DNA from: Lysobacter sp. Root76
Lineage (GTDB): Bacteria; Pseudomonadota; Gammaproteobacteria; Xanthomonadales; Xanthomonadaceae
Direction: 5' to 3'
NCBI RefSeq assembly: GCF_001428685.1
Contig: NZ_LMIK01000005.1
Coordinates: 329,224 to 393,223, forward strand
Length of the DNA stretch: 64,000 bases
The position numbers were made by a program, and so were the translations under genes. Under the pieces are notes generated by a model. It did no database searches. It had not been told where the DNA came from and saw only the letters and a program-made list of their open reading frames with translations. Shown here one piece after another: positions 51,582-61,083 of this stretch; position 1 is the first letter of the stretch, and the number at the start of each line of letters is the position of its first letter.

Positions 51582-51812
51582 TCAGAGCGGTATGCAGTTG
51601 TTGCCCTGCGAATCGCAGACGTACTGCAGCATGAAGTACCACTGGCTGCCGTCGCATTCCCAAACGATGTAGCCGGAACCGAACGGGGTGGCGGTCTGCG
51701 CGCCCGCGTTGGAGGCGTCGCAGGTCGCGGTCGGCGGCGGCCACGCATTCGCGCTGGAGCTCATTCCCAGGCTGAGCAACGCGATCGCCGCGCCGAGCAT
51801 GATCTTGTGCAT
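51582..51812 (-). CDS. Small secreted Cys-containing protein
   Basis: A 76-residue protein with a signal peptide (residues 1-23, ending ANA-WP) and a mature part of about 53 residues with four Cys (ATCDAS, WECDG, YVCDS, NNCIPL), which could form two disulfides. Aromatic residues are frequent (YIVWECDGSQWYFMLQYVC). No family is recognised. AAGGAG eight bases before the ATG at 51812 decides the start. Its small size, export signal and disulfides are like secreted effectors or inhibitors, but there is no direct evidence. Confidence 0.75.
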   Translation of the reverse strand: MHKIMLGAAIALLSLGMSSSANAWPPPTATCDASNAGAQTATPFGSGYIVWECDGSQWYFMLQYVCDSQGNNCIPL

Positions 51813-51977
51813 CTGTAAGACTCCTTGTCCGATGCCGCTATGCGGTATTGGGGCTCCGGCAGCCAGCGGCGTTTCTGCCGAATCCATGGCCTGACGCGTC
51901 TACCGCTGCAATCTATCACCGGCTCTCCGGCATCGGTGCCGTCGGCCGCGCCGCTGCGCCGAACCGGGTTGGCGCAA

Positions 51978-52946
51978 TCAATGCGTTGCGTTCGACGGGC
52001 GCGGACCCATGATCGCCGTGCGCAAGTTCAGCGCATCGGCACGCTGCGAATAGCGTAGGCCGCTCGGGTCGGTTTCCAGGCCCAGCGCCGCGTAGGCCGC
52101 ACTCAAGTCCGGAAACTCGCGCGAACGCGCATAACGCCGGTACAGGCGCGCGAACACGCCGTCGCCGCCGAGGCGATCCAGCTCGTCGGCGAACGCCTGC
52201 GGCGAGGCCTCGTCCATGTCGTCCGCCGCCGCGTCCAGACAGCACCGCGCGTAGCGCGACAGCACCGTGTCCAGATCCAGGCCGCGTTCGCGGCGCAGCG
52301 CCAGGTCCGCTTCCAGCCAGTACGCCGCGCCGGCCCAATACACGCGCATGGTGCCGCCGCGGCCGAGTTCGTCCAGCGCCGCGCCCGGCCCCAGGCGGCG
52401 GCCGCGGCCGAAGCCGGCGTCGAGCTGGCGCCAGGCCTGGTCCGGCGTGAGCAGGCCGGCGCGGGCGCGCAGCACGTTCTGGTAATAGCTCGCCAGCCCT
52501 TCGGCCATCCAGCGGCCGTCGCGGCCCAGATAGGGATGGAACAAGTGCGAGAGTTCGTGGACCGCGGTCCAGTCGGCGCGCAGTTGCGCCAGGCTGGCGT
52601 CGCGGCGCACGAACAGCAGCACCGCGACGCCGTCGCCGCGCTCGGTCTGGCCCCAGGGCACGGGGCTGGGATCGCGGCTGTCGATCTGGCGGATCCGCAC
52701 CTGCGCCCGGCGCAGCGGATAGCGCCCGAACGCGGTCAGGGTGGCGTCGGCGGCTTCGGCCAGCCAGCGCTGCAGCATCGCCGCGCGCGCCGGGTCGGAC
52801 ACGCCTTCCACGCTCACCTGCAGGGCATTGCCGCCGGCGCGCAGGGTGCGCGCCGGCGCGGCGTCGTCGTCCGCGCGCGCAGGCGGCGCGGCGGCGGCCA
52901 GCGCGCAGGCGATCAGGAACAGCAGGGGCGTAGGGCGCATGGGCAT
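51978..52946 (-). CDS. Exported gluzincin-like metallopeptidase
   Basis: A 322-residue exported protein, signal peptide about 1-26 (ending ARA-DD). The zinc site is HELSH (about 130-134), with Glu149 in RWMAEGLASYY as third ligand: HExxH plus a Glu 19 residues after the first His, as in gluzincins of the M1/M61 or peptidase-MA type. The catalytic Glu is 131. Substrates unknown. ATGs at 52946 and 52940 (MPMRPTP) are both possible. The C-terminal region is helical and Arg-rich. It is divergent from the helicase gene with 54 bp between starts. Confidence 0.8.
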   Translation of the reverse strand: MPMRPTPLLFLIACALAAAAPPARADDDAAPARTLRAGGNALQVSVEGVSDPARAAMLQRWLAEAADATLTAFGRYPLRRAQVRIRQIDSRDPSPVPWGQTERGDGVAVLLFVRRDASLAQLRADWTAVHELSHLFHPYLGRDGRWMAEGLASYYQNVLRARAGLLTPDQAWRQLDAGFGRGRRLGPGAALDELGRGGTMRVYWAGAAYWLEADLALRRERGLDLDTVLSRYARCCLDAAADDMDEASPQAFADELDRLGGDGVFARLYRRYARSREFPDLSAAYAALGLETDPSGLRYSQRADALNLRTAIMGPRPSNATH

Positions 52947-52988
52947 TGGATGTCCAGGCTGGAGCAAGGTTCCCGCGGGTGCGGCCGC

Positions 52989-52994
52989 TACAAT
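52989..52994 (+). promoter_or_regulatory. -10 box of the helicase gene
   Basis: TACAAT followed by six bases (ACGACG) and ATG at 53001, the same geometry as at 3535. No Shine-Dalgarno; a leaderless mRNA is expected. Confidence 0.55.
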
Positions 52995-53000
52995 ACGACG

Positions 53001-55178
53001 ATGGACGTATCGCACCTGCTCGACGCACTCAATCCCGCCCAACGCGAAGCCGTATCGGCCCCCCCGGGCCACTATCTGGTTCTGGCCGGCGCCGGCTCGG
53101 GCAAGACCCGAGTCCTCACCCACCGCATCGCCTGGCTCAACGAAGTCGTCGGCGTGCCGACCCACGGCATCCTCGCGGTGACCTTCACCAACAAAGCCGC
53201 CGGCGAGATGCGCAACCGCGTCGACCTGCAGCTGCGCCACGGCGCGCGCGGCATGTGGATCGGCACTTTCCACGGCCTGGCCCATCGCCTGCTGCGCCTG
53301 CATTGGCAGGACGCTAAGCTGCCCGAAGGCTTCCAGGTCCTGGACAGCGACGACCAGCTGCGCCTGGTCAAGCGCGTGGTGCAGGCGCTGGAACTGGACG
53401 AGGCGCGCTTCCCGCCGCGCCAGATCGCCTGGTGGATCAACGCCCAGAAGGACGAAGGCCGCCGTCCCGAGCATATCCAGCCGGCCGCCGACCCCTGGGC
53501 CGACGCGATGCGGCGCGCCTACGAGGCCTACCAGGAACGCTGCGAACGCGCCGGCCTGGTCGATTTCGCCGAGCTGCTGCTGCGCGCGCACGAACTGCTG
53601 CGCGACAACCCGGCCCTGCTCGCGCACTACCGCCACCGCTTCCGCGAGATCCTGGTCGACGAATTCCAGGACACCAACGCCATCCAGTACGCGTTCGTGC
53701 GCGTGCTGGCCGGCGATAGCGGCCACGTGTTCGTGGTCGGCGACGACGACCAGGCCATCTACGGCTGGCGCGGCGCCAAGGTCGAGAACGTGCAGCGGTT
53801 CCTGCGCGACTTCCCCGGCGCCCAGACCATCCGCCTGGAACAGAACTACCGCTCCAGCGCCAACATCCTGGAAGCCGCCAACGCGGTGATCGCGCACAAC
53901 CCGGACCGCCTGGGCAAGAAGCTGTGGACCGACACCGGCCTGGGCGAACCGATCGACCTGTATGCGGCCTACAACGAGATGGACGAGGCGCGCTTCGTGG
54001 TCGAGCGCCTGCGCCAGTGGGTGCGCGACGGCGGCAGCTACGGCGACGTCGCGGTGCTCTATCGCAGCAATGCGCAATCGCGCGCCTACGAAGAAGCGCT
54101 GCTGTCCGAACAGGTGCCCTACCGCGTCTACGGCGGGCAGCGTTTCTTCGAGCGCGCCGAGATCAAGGACACCCTGGCCTATCTGCGCCTGGTCGCCAAC
54201 CGCGCCGACGACGCCGCCTTCGAGCGCGCGGTCAACACGCCGGCGCGCGGCATCGGCGAGCGCACCCTGGACGAAGTGCGCAAGCGCGCGCGTGCCGACG
54301 GCGCCCCGCTGTGGGCCGCCGCGCGCTGGATGACCGAGGAGACGCTGCTGGCGGCGCGCGCGCGCAATGCGCTCGCGGGCTTCATCAGGATCATCGACGA
54401 ACTCGAAACCGACCTGGCGTCGATGCCGCTGCCGGAAAAGATCGACCATGTGCTGCAGCGCTCCGGTCTGCGCGAGCATTACGCCAACGAATCGCGCGGT
54501 CAGCTCGATTCGCGCACCGACAACCTGGACGAACTGGTCTCGGTCGCCTCGCGCTTCACCCGCAGCGACGAGGACGACGCCGCGGCGATGCCGGAGCTGA
54601 TCGCGTTCCTGAGCTACGCCGCGCTCGAAGCCGGCGAAGGCCAGGCCCAGGCCGGCGACGACGGCGTGCAGCTGATGACCCTGCACAGCGCCAAGGGCCT
54701 GGAGTTCCCGCTGGTGTTCCTGGGCGGTCTGGAAGAAGGCTTGTTCCCGAGCAACCGTTCGACCGAAGAATCCGGGCGCCTGGAAGAAGAGCGCCGGCTG
54801 GCTTACGTCGGCATCACCCGCGCGCGCCAGAAACTGGTGCTCAGTTACGCCGAGACCCGCCGCATCCACGGCATGGACATGTACGGCGTGCCCTCGCGCT
54901 TCCTGCGCGAGATTCCGCCGTCGCTGCTGCACGAGGTACGTCCGAAGGTGCAGGTGTCGCGCCCGGTGTACGGCAATCAGCCGCGCCGCGACCCCGGCCA
55001 CGCCGCCATCGAGGCGCCGCCGGTGCGCCTGGGCGCGCAGGTGCGCCATCCCAGTTTCGGCACCGGCACCGTTACCGATTACGAAGGCACCGGCGCGCAC
55101 GCGCGCGTGCAGGTCAACTTCGACGATGCCGGCAGCAAGTGGCTGGTGCTGGCTTACGCGAACCTGCAGCCGGCCTGA
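53001..55178 (+). CDS. uvrD: UvrD/Rep-type DNA helicase
   Basis: A 725-residue superfamily 1A 3'-5' helicase for nucleotide excision and mismatch repair. Walker A GAGSGKT (30-36), motif Ia TFTNKAA, DEFQDTN (about 221-227), GDDDQAIYGWRGA (motif III), QNYRSS (motif IV), LMTLHSAKGLEF (motif V, about 559-570) and YVGITRARQKL (motif VI) are all present. A C-terminal UvrD-type Tudor domain (about 675-723: VRHPSFGTGTVTDYEG then VNFDDAG) favours UvrD over Rep. The ATG at 53001 is directly after a TACAAT -10 box. Confidence 0.93.
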   Translation: MDVSHLLDALNPAQREAVSAPPGHYLVLAGAGSGKTRVLTHRIAWLNEVVGVPTHGILAVTFTNKAAGEMRNRVDLQLRHGARGMWIGTFHGLAHRLLRLHWQDAKLPEGFQVLDSDDQLRLVKRVVQALELDEARFPPRQIAWWINAQKDEGRRPEHIQPAADPWADAMRRAYEAYQERCERAGLVDFAELLLRAHELLRDNPALLAHYRHRFREILVDEFQDTNAIQYAFVRVLAGDSGHVFVVGDDDQAIYGWRGAKVENVQRFLRDFPGAQTIRLEQNYRSSANILEAANAVIAHNPDRLGKKLWTDTGLGEPIDLYAAYNEMDEARFVVERLRQWVRDGGSYGDVAVLYRSNAQSRAYEEALLSEQVPYRVYGGQRFFERAEIKDTLAYLRLVANRADDAAFERAVNTPARGIGERTLDEVRKRARADGAPLWAAARWMTEETLLAARARNALAGFIRIIDELETDLASMPLPEKIDHVLQRSGLREHYANESRGQLDSRTDNLDELVSVASRFTRSDEDDAAAMPELIAFLSYAALEAGEGQAQAGDDGVQLMTLHSAKGLEFPLVFLGGLEEGLFPSNRSTEESGRLEEERRLAYVGITRARQKLVLSYAETRRIHGMDMYGVPSRFLREIPPSLLHEVRPKVQVSRPVYGNQPRRDPGHAAIEAPPVRLGAQVRHPSFGTGTVTDYEGTGAHARVQVNFDDAGSKWLVLAYANLQPA

Positions 55179-55234
55179 AGCCGCTGCGATGCGCCGGCCG
55201 CGTGGCCGACGCATCGCTGCGTTTCAGCGATCCA

Positions 55235-56956
55235 TCACTGTTCCGGCCTGGCGTCGTCCGGCACGCCGTTGCGGTCTTCGTCCTTGGACACGCCGGTGCG
55301 GATGTCGATCAGATCGTCCTGGCCGTTGCGGTTGAGGTCCGGCACCACGCCGCCCACCTGGTAGTAGATGGTGTTCTGCTGCGGCCCCTGCACGAACTTG
55401 CGCTGGCCCGGATCCCAATAGGTCGCATTGGGTTCGATCACGTTGGCGACCAGGTAGGTGTAGGTGTTCGGGAACAGGCTCAGGGCGTTGCCCTTGTGGC
55501 AGTACCGGATCTCGCCGGTGGCATGATCGCCCGGCCCCGCCGAACCCGGCGATCCCTTCGGGCAGTCTTCGGGCCGGTAGACGATATCCACCGTACGCGG
55601 ATCGGTGAGCTTGCCCAGCGGGATCTGCAGACGATCCTGCACGACCTGCTTGCGGATGACGCTGCTGGAGTGGAACTCCACCGGCTGGCCGCGCACGTCG
55701 ACCGGGCGGCCGTCGCGCATCATCGCCGAGATGTCGAGCATGCGCGGCGAGCGGAAGATCTGCACTTCGGACAATTCCAGGGCGCCGGCGGCGGGGTTGG
55801 TATTGAAGAAGTTCAGATTGAACGCGCCACTGGCGACGTCGATGTCGCCTGCGTCGTAACCGGCCAGGCGCGGCGCCAGCGGCAGCAGGGTGGCGCCGTT
55901 GAACAGCTGCACGTCGAACACGATCACGCTGGCGCCGCCGGCGAAACTGGCGCCGGTGTGGAACGGCGCGGCCGGCATCACCACGCCGGCGGTCGGGCCG
56001 CTCCAGGGCTTGGCGCTGGCGAAGTCCAGGTCGTGCACGTAGTAGACGTTGCCCTGGAAGTTCTGGGTGCCGCCGGTGTAGGTCACCGTGGGGTTCTGCC
56101 AGGGGCTCTCCGAGCCGTTGTACCACCAGTTGATGCTCAGGCTGTTGGTGGTGCTGAGCAGCTTGATGCGCATCTTGTTGGCGTTGGTGTTGTTGGGATT
56201 GACGAAGTCCCAGTTGTGCAGGGTCTTGGTGTTGAGGCCGACGTTGTGGCCGAGGATCTCGTACTCGGTGTCGCTGAAGTGGCGGTTGCGCGCGGCACGC
56301 ATCTCGCCGGTCAGGCCGGTCGAGCCGGTCGCCATGATGTGCCAGTTCTGCGCGTCCTCGGTCGGCCGCGGCGCGGAATGGCCATGGGCGGCGCCGTAGT
56401 TGTGCGCGGACTCGTGCGAGGTGGTGGTGCCGATCGCGGTGGACCAGCGCTCCAGCGTCGAGCCGATGCCGTTGAGCGGCTGGCCCGCGGCGCCGTAGGT
56501 GTCCTTGAAGGACTTGGCCCAGACGCGGGCGTAGTCCTGCGGATCGGCGTCGTTGGTATCCACGGCCTGGGCCTGGCCGAACAGGCTGCCGGCGGTGTCG
56601 GAGCCGACCGCCACGATCTGCCAGCGCGGTTCCGTCGGGCTGGGCAGGGTGGTGACCGGATTGACCTTGACGTTGAACTCGCAGTAGTCGTCGACGACGA
56701 AGTCGGTGATGCGATTGCGCAGCGTCGTCGTGCTGCCGACCACCGGGTCCAGATCGGCCACGTTGAACGGCGCCGCCGACGAGGACGGGCCGATCGATGG
56801 GAACGGCGTGTTGACCGTCGGATAGAACACGTACAGCTGGTTGGTCTTGGGCTGCGCGAGGACGTTGGCGGGACAGGTCGGGGCCGCGTTGGCGGCCGGT
56901 GCGATCAGCGCGAGTGCGATCAGCGCAGACAGGCTGCGCGGCTTAAGGCTAAGCAT
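55235..56956 (-). CDS. Secreted metzincin-like metalloprotease
   Basis: A 573-residue secreted protein. Signal peptide 1-24 (ANA-AP). HESAHNYGAAHG gives the full metzincin motif HExxHxxGxxH: His181, Glu182, His185, His191; the Met-turn is likely Met208 in WHIMATG. A later region (about 235-540) is beta-rich. The C-terminus carries two Asp-rich loops, DLNRNGQDD and DEDRNGVPDD, like EF-hand or thrombospondin-3 calcium repeats. GGAGG eight bases before the ATG at 56956 supports the start. The name of a specific family (M12, M43, M66) cannot be given. Lysobacter is rich in such secreted lytic proteases. Confidence 0.8.
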   Translation of the reverse strand: MLSLKPRSLSALIALALIAPAANAAPTCPANVLAQPKTNQLYVFYPTVNTPFPSIGPSSSAAPFNVADLDPVVGSTTTLRNRITDFVVDDYCEFNVKVNPVTTLPSPTEPRWQIVAVGSDTAGSLFGQAQAVDTNDADPQDYARVWAKSFKDTYGAAGQPLNGIGSTLERWSTAIGTTTSHESAHNYGAAHGHSAPRPTEDAQNWHIMATGSTGLTGEMRAARNRHFSDTEYEILGHNVGLNTKTLHNWDFVNPNNTNANKMRIKLLSTTNSLSINWWYNGSESPWQNPTVTYTGGTQNFQGNVYYVHDLDFASAKPWSGPTAGVVMPAAPFHTGASFAGGASVIVFDVQLFNGATLLPLAPRLAGYDAGDIDVASGAFNLNFFNTNPAAGALELSEVQIFRSPRMLDISAMMRDGRPVDVRGQPVEFHSSSVIRKQVVQDRLQIPLGKLTDPRTVDIVYRPEDCPKGSPGSAGPGDHATGEIRYCHKGNALSLFPNTYTYLVANVIEPNATYWDPGQRKFVQGPQQNTIYYQVGGVVPDLNRNGQDDLIDIRTGVSKDEDRNGVPDDARPEQ

Positions 56957-57336
56957 CGGAAAACCTCCATGTTGAGCATCGGAACCGGCCTTCTAGGCCA
57001 GACCGGCGCGAGCGATTCCACGCCGGCAGCTAGATTTAACGCAGTCGCGCAACGCAAAATGAGCGCAGCGGCAGCGGTGTTTGTGCGCGCGGTTCCAAAA
57101 CGGAATCGGCGCCACGACGAACGGTAGTGGCGCCGGCGCGAAAACCACGCGGGGCCGATGCGCCGGCAGATCCGAAGCGACGAGCGGATGCAGCCAACTT
57201 GCAATCGGCTTGAGCTAGGCGCGCGCTGCGCTCGTCCAGAGGCCGCGCGGATACGATGCGCAACGCGGTGAAACGCCTCGAACGCAGCAACCTGGATGCC
57301 ATGAGCGCGGCGAACCGCCGTGCCGCGCGTTCGGCA
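56957..57336. other. Intergenic region, no gene seen
   Basis: About 380 bp upstream of the metzincin gene and after the GNAT gene. The first 100 bp should hold the protease promoter, with AT-richer DNA at 57030-57065 (GCTAGATTTAACGCAG, AACGCAAAATGAGCG). The remaining frames look like shadow reading. Confidence 0.5.
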
Positions 57337-57774
57337 CTACTCGCCGAGCGCAATCCCGAAATGAAAGGCCTCGATGCGCAGGCCCTCGCGCAGATAGAAC
57401 GCATGCGCGTCGCGGCGCTGGGTGCCCGAGTCCAGTTGCAGGCGCACGCAGCCCAGGCGTTTCGCCTCGGCCTTGAGCCAGTCCAGCATCGCCTTGCCGT
57501 AGCCGCGGCTGCGCACGGTCTGGTCGGTGACCAGGTCGTCGACGTAGACGTGCAGACCGACAGCGAGCATTTCCAGCACCCGCCAGCACGCGAACGCACG
57601 CGGCGCGCCGTCGGCGTCGAACAGCACGGTGGCGCGGCAACCCTGGCCGATCTGGCGCCGGATCTGGACGACGAAGCGGTCCTCGTCGAATTCGGGCCGC
57701 AATTGCGCCACCAGCGGCCAGACCGCGCGCAGTTCGTCCTCGCCGCTGAGGGAGCGGATCTCGTGTCCGGACAT
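57337..57774 (-). CDS. GNAT-family N-acetyltransferase
   Basis: A 145-residue acetyl-CoA-dependent acetyltransferase. The acetyl-CoA motif A reads VTDQTVRSRGYGKAMLDWL (about 82-100, R-x-x-G-x-G/A as R-S-R-G-Y-G-K), followed by GCVRLQLDSGTQRRDAHAFYLREGL, the typical motif B. The substrate is unknown. It starts 14 bp after the DUF2782 gene's stop on the same strand, so the two are probably cotranscribed. Confidence 0.88.
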   Translation of the reverse strand: MSGHEIRSLSGEDELRAVWPLVAQLRPEFDEDRFVVQIRRQIGQGCRATVLFDADGAPRAFACWRVLEMLAVGLHVYVDDLVTDQTVRSRGYGKAMLDWLKAEAKRLGCVRLQLDSGTQRRDAHAFYLREGLRIEAFHFGIALGE

Positions 57775-57788
57775 GTGCGGGACGTGCC

Positions 57789-58088
57789 TTACCAACTGAA
57801 GAGCTTGTACTGCACCGGCGAGATCGGGCCTTCGCCCTTGCTGCTGTCCAGGGTGCCGTCGCCGTCGCTGTCGACCAGGTAGTAGACCGGGCCGCGCTGG
57901 GGCGTGATCTTGACCACCCGCAGCTGGCCGGCCACGCGGTATTCCTCGACGCTGTCGCCGCCCTGGGTCGAGCGGCGCGTGATCTCGGGGTTGCTCAGGT
58001 CGGCGGTGGGGTCGCCGCCGCCCATCGTGGCGCAGCCGGCCAGCGGAGCGAGCAGCAGCAGGGCGAGCGATGCGGTGAGGGTGCGCAT
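57789..58088 (-). CDS. DUF2782 lipoprotein
   Basis: A 99-residue lipoprotein with lipobox LAGC (Cys19). The DUF2782 core reads VEEYRVAGQLRVVKITPQRGPVYYLVDSDGDG (about 47-78), including an Asp-rich loop, DSDGDGTLD, that could bind calcium. DUF2782 genes are regularly found next to polA in gammaproteobacteria; here polA is divergent, 113 bp away. CGGAG about six bases before the ATG supports the start. Role unknown. Confidence 0.88.
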   Translation of the reverse strand: MRTLTASLALLLLAPLAGCATMGGGDPTADLSNPEITRRSTQGGDSVEEYRVAGQLRVVKITPQRGPVYYLVDSDGDGTLDSSKGEGPISPVQYKLFSW

Positions 58089-58188
58089 GGCGGTTCTCCG
58101 GAATCCAGGCCGCCAGCATACCTCCGGGGGCCGTGAAGCGGCCGCATCGGTGTCACGCTCCGGTCGCGGCGCACGCGACCGGCGGGCG

Positions 58189-58194
58189 TAGAAT
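58189..58194 (+). promoter_or_regulatory. -10 box of polA
   Basis: TAGAAT followed by seven bases and the ATG at 58202. Again no Shine-Dalgarno; transcription would start at or one base before the start codon. Confidence 0.5.
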
Positions 58195-58201
58195 CGCCGG
58201 C

Positions 58202-60970
58202 ATGAAAAGACTCGTCCTGATCGATGGTTCCAGCTACCTCTACCGTGCCTTCCATGCCCTGCCGCCGCTGATGAACGAGGCCGGCGAGCCCACCGGCGCT
58301 TTGTTCGGCGTGGTCAACATGCTGCGCTCGACCTTGAACGAACGCCCGGACTACGTCGCATTCGTGGTCGACGCCCCCGGCAAGACCTTCCGCGACGACC
58401 TCGACCCGCAGTACAAGGCCAATCGCCCGCCGATGCCCGACGACCTGCGTTCGCAGGTGCTGCCGATGTGCGAGATCGTCGAGGCCCTGGGCATTCCGAT
58501 CCTGCGCATCGACGGGGTCGAGGCCGACGACGTGATCGGCACCCTGGCGCTGCAGGCCGCTGGCACGGGGATCGACGTGACCATCTCCACCGGCGACAAG
58601 GACTTCGCCCAGCTGGTGCGCCCGGGCGTGGCCCTGGTCAACACCATGAGCGGCAGCCGCATGGATTCGGACGAAAGCGTGTTCGCCAAGTTCGGCGTGC
58701 GCCCGAACCAGGTGATCGACCTGCTGTCGCTGATGGGCGACAGCGTCGACAACATCCCCGGCGTCGAGAAGTGCGGCCCCAAGACCGCGGCCAAATGGCT
58801 GGCCGAGTACGACAGCCTCGATGGCGTGATCGCGCATGCCGACCAGGTCAAGGGCAAGATCGGCGACAACCTGCGCGCGGCGCTGCAGCGGCTGCCCTTG
58901 AACCGCCAGCTGGCGACGATCAAGACCGATGTCGCCCTGGAGCGCGGCCCGACCGACCTGGCGCTGCGCGAACGCCACGCCGAGGACCTGCGCCGGCTGT
59001 ACGCGCGTTACGGCTTCAAGCAGGCGCTGCGCGAACTCGAAGGCGGCGCCGGCAGCGCCGAGAATGAACTCGCGGCCGACCGCGCCGGGCTGCGCGCGAC
59101 CGCGGCCGGCCACGCGCGCTCGTCGGCGTCGGCGGAGGCGCCCGACGCGGCGCTCGCGGCCAAGGGCGAGTACGAAACCATCGTCGAGCCGGCCCAGCTG
59201 CACGCCTTGGTCGCGAAGCTGCAGGCCGCCGCCGAGTTCGCCTTCGACTGCGAGACCGATTCGCTGGACCCGATGCGCGCGCGCCTGGTCGGCTTGAGTT
59301 TCGCGGTCGAGCCCGAACGTGCGTATTACCTCCCGGTCGGCCACGACTACCCCGGTGTGCCCGCGCAGCTGGCGCTGGATACGGTGCGCGACGCGCTGCG
59401 TCCGGTGTTCGCCGACCCGGCCCGGCGCAAGCTCGGCCAGCACGGCAAGTACGATCTGCACGTGCTGCGCCGTCACGGTATCGACGTCGCCGGTTACGCC
59501 GACGACACCATGCTGGAGAGCTTCGTCTACAACGCCACCGCCAGCCGCCACGACATGGATTCGCTGGCCAAGCGCTATCTCGGCTACGACACCATCAAGT
59601 ACTCCGACGTGACCGGCAAGGGCGCCAAGGCGATCTCGTTCTCGCAAGTCGCGCTGGACGACGCCACCCGCTACGCCGCCGAGGACGCCGACGTGACCCT
59701 GCGCCTGCACCGGGTGCTGGGCGCCAAGCTCGCCGCCGAGCCGGCCCTGGAGCGCGTCTACCGCGAGATCGAGATCCCGCTGGTGCCGGTGCTGGAACGG
59801 ATCGAGGCCAACGGCGTGATGATCGACGCCGACGAGCTGCGCCGGCAATCGCAGGACCTGGGCAAGCGCATGCTCGCGGCGCAGCAGAAGGCCACCGAAC
59901 TGGCCGGGCGTACCTTCAATCTGGATTCGCCCAAGCAGTTGCAGGCCCTGCTGTTCGACGAACTCAAGCTGCCGGCGCTGATCAAGACCCCGACCGGCCA
60001 GCCCAGCACCAACGAAGAAGCGCTGGAGGCGATCGCCGACCAGCACGAGCTGCCGCGGGTGATCCTGGAATACCGCGGCCTGACGAAACTGCGCAGCACC
60101 TACACCGACAAGCTGTCGGAGATCGTCAATCCCGACACCGGCCGCGTCCACACCAGCTACCACCAGGCCGGCGCCGCGACCGGACGCCTGGCGTCCAGCG
60201 ATCCCAACCTGCAGAACATCCCGATCCGCACCGAAGACGGCCGCCGCATCCGCCGCGCCTTCATCGCGCCCGAGGGCTGCAAGCTGGTCGCCTGCGACTA
60301 TTCGCAGATCGAGTTGCGGATCATGGCCCACCTGTCCGAGGACGAGGGCCTGCTGCGCGCGTTCGCGTCCGGCGCCGACATCCACCGCGCGACCGCGGCG
60401 GAAGTGTTCGGCAAGGCCATGGACGAGGTCAGCGGCAACGAACGCCGCGCCGCCAAGGCGATCAACTTCGGCCTGATGTACGGCATGAGCGCCTTCGGCC
60501 TGGCGCGCCAGCTCGGCATCGGCCGCGGCGAAGCGCAGGACTACATCGCGCTCTACTTCAGCCGCTACCCGGGCGTGCGCGACTTCATGGAGCGCACCCG
60601 CCAGGACGCGCGCGAGAAGGGCTACGTCGAGACCGTGTTCGGCCGCCGCCTGTACCTGGAGAACATCAAGGCCTCCAACCAGGGCCTGCGCGCGGGCGCC
60701 GAGCGCGCCGCGATCAACGCGCCGATGCAGGGCACCGCGGCCGACATCATCAAGCGGGCCATGATCACCATCGACGCCTGGCTGGCCGGGCAGGGCGGAC
60801 AGGCCCGGATGATCCTGCAGGTCCACGACGAACTGGTGTTCGAGGTCCGGGCCGGCTTCGTCGACACCCTGGTCGCCCAGGCCGGGGCGATGATGTCCGG
60901 GGCGGCCGAACTGAGGGTGCCGCTCGTCGTCGACAGCGGGGTCGGTGATAATTGGGACGAAGCGCATTAA
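58202..60970 (+). CDS. polA: DNA polymerase I
   Basis: Removes RNA primers and fills gaps in replication and repair. The 922-residue protein is complete: 5'-3' exonuclease (about 1-290; acidic set in VEADDVIG and STGDKDF), 3'-5' exonuclease (about 320-515; FDCETDS and EDADVT are intact, so proofreading is expected), and polymerase domain (about 550-922). Motif A CDYSQIELR has Asp699; motif B is RRAAKAINFGLMYG; motif C QVHDELV has Asp near 876. It is divergent from the DUF2782 gene and followed by a small RNA candidate. Start chosen at the ATG that gives the family N-terminus KRLVLIDGSSYLYRA. Confidence 0.96.
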   Translation: MKRLVLIDGSSYLYRAFHALPPLMNEAGEPTGALFGVVNMLRSTLNERPDYVAFVVDAPGKTFRDDLDPQYKANRPPMPDDLRSQVLPMCEIVEALGIPILRIDGVEADDVIGTLALQAAGTGIDVTISTGDKDFAQLVRPGVALVNTMSGSRMDSDESVFAKFGVRPNQVIDLLSLMGDSVDNIPGVEKCGPKTAAKWLAEYDSLDGVIAHADQVKGKIGDNLRAALQRLPLNRQLATIKTDVALERGPTDLALRERHAEDLRRLYARYGFKQALRELEGGAGSAENELAADRAGLRATAAGHARSSASAEAPDAALAAKGEYETIVEPAQLHALVAKLQAAAEFAFDCETDSLDPMRARLVGLSFAVEPERAYYLPVGHDYPGVPAQLALDTVRDALRPVFADPARRKLGQHGKYDLHVLRRHGIDVAGYADDTMLESFVYNATASRHDMDSLAKRYLGYDTIKYSDVTGKGAKAISFSQVALDDATRYAAEDADVTLRLHRVLGAKLAAEPALERVYREIEIPLVPVLERIEANGVMIDADELRRQSQDLGKRMLAAQQKATELAGRTFNLDSPKQLQALLFDELKLPALIKTPTGQPSTNEEALEAIADQHELPRVILEYRGLTKLRSTYTDKLSEIVNPDTGRVHTSYHQAGAATGRLASSDPNLQNIPIRTEDGRRIRRAFIAPEGCKLVACDYSQIELRIMAHLSEDEGLLRAFASGADIHRATAAEVFGKAMDEVSGNERRAAKAINFGLMYGMSAFGLARQLGIGRGEAQDYIALYFSRYPGVRDFMERTRQDAREKGYVETVFGRRLYLENIKASNQGLRAGAERAAINAPMQGTAADIIKRAMITIDAWLAGQGGQARMILQVHDELVFEVRAGFVDTLVAQAGAMMSGAAELRVPLVVDSGVGDNWDEAH

Positions 60971-61083
60971 TAATCCGGAAAAGCCCGTCGTTGCTGCGTT
61001 TGGCAGAATGAATCGGTCCTGAATCCAACAAATTATTAACTTCCATCTTCACGAACTATCCATGTGCGGAGTGGTCATATAGG

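Noticed and set aside
51978-55214. 1078-codon minus-strand frame spanning the helicase and metallopeptidase genes
   Set aside because: Only its last third is real (the gluzincin-like gene). The part opposite uvrD is shadow reading.
57995-60967. 990-codon minus-strand open frame opposite polA
   Set aside because: Shadow of the polA frame in GC-rich DNA; low-complexity composition and no motifs.
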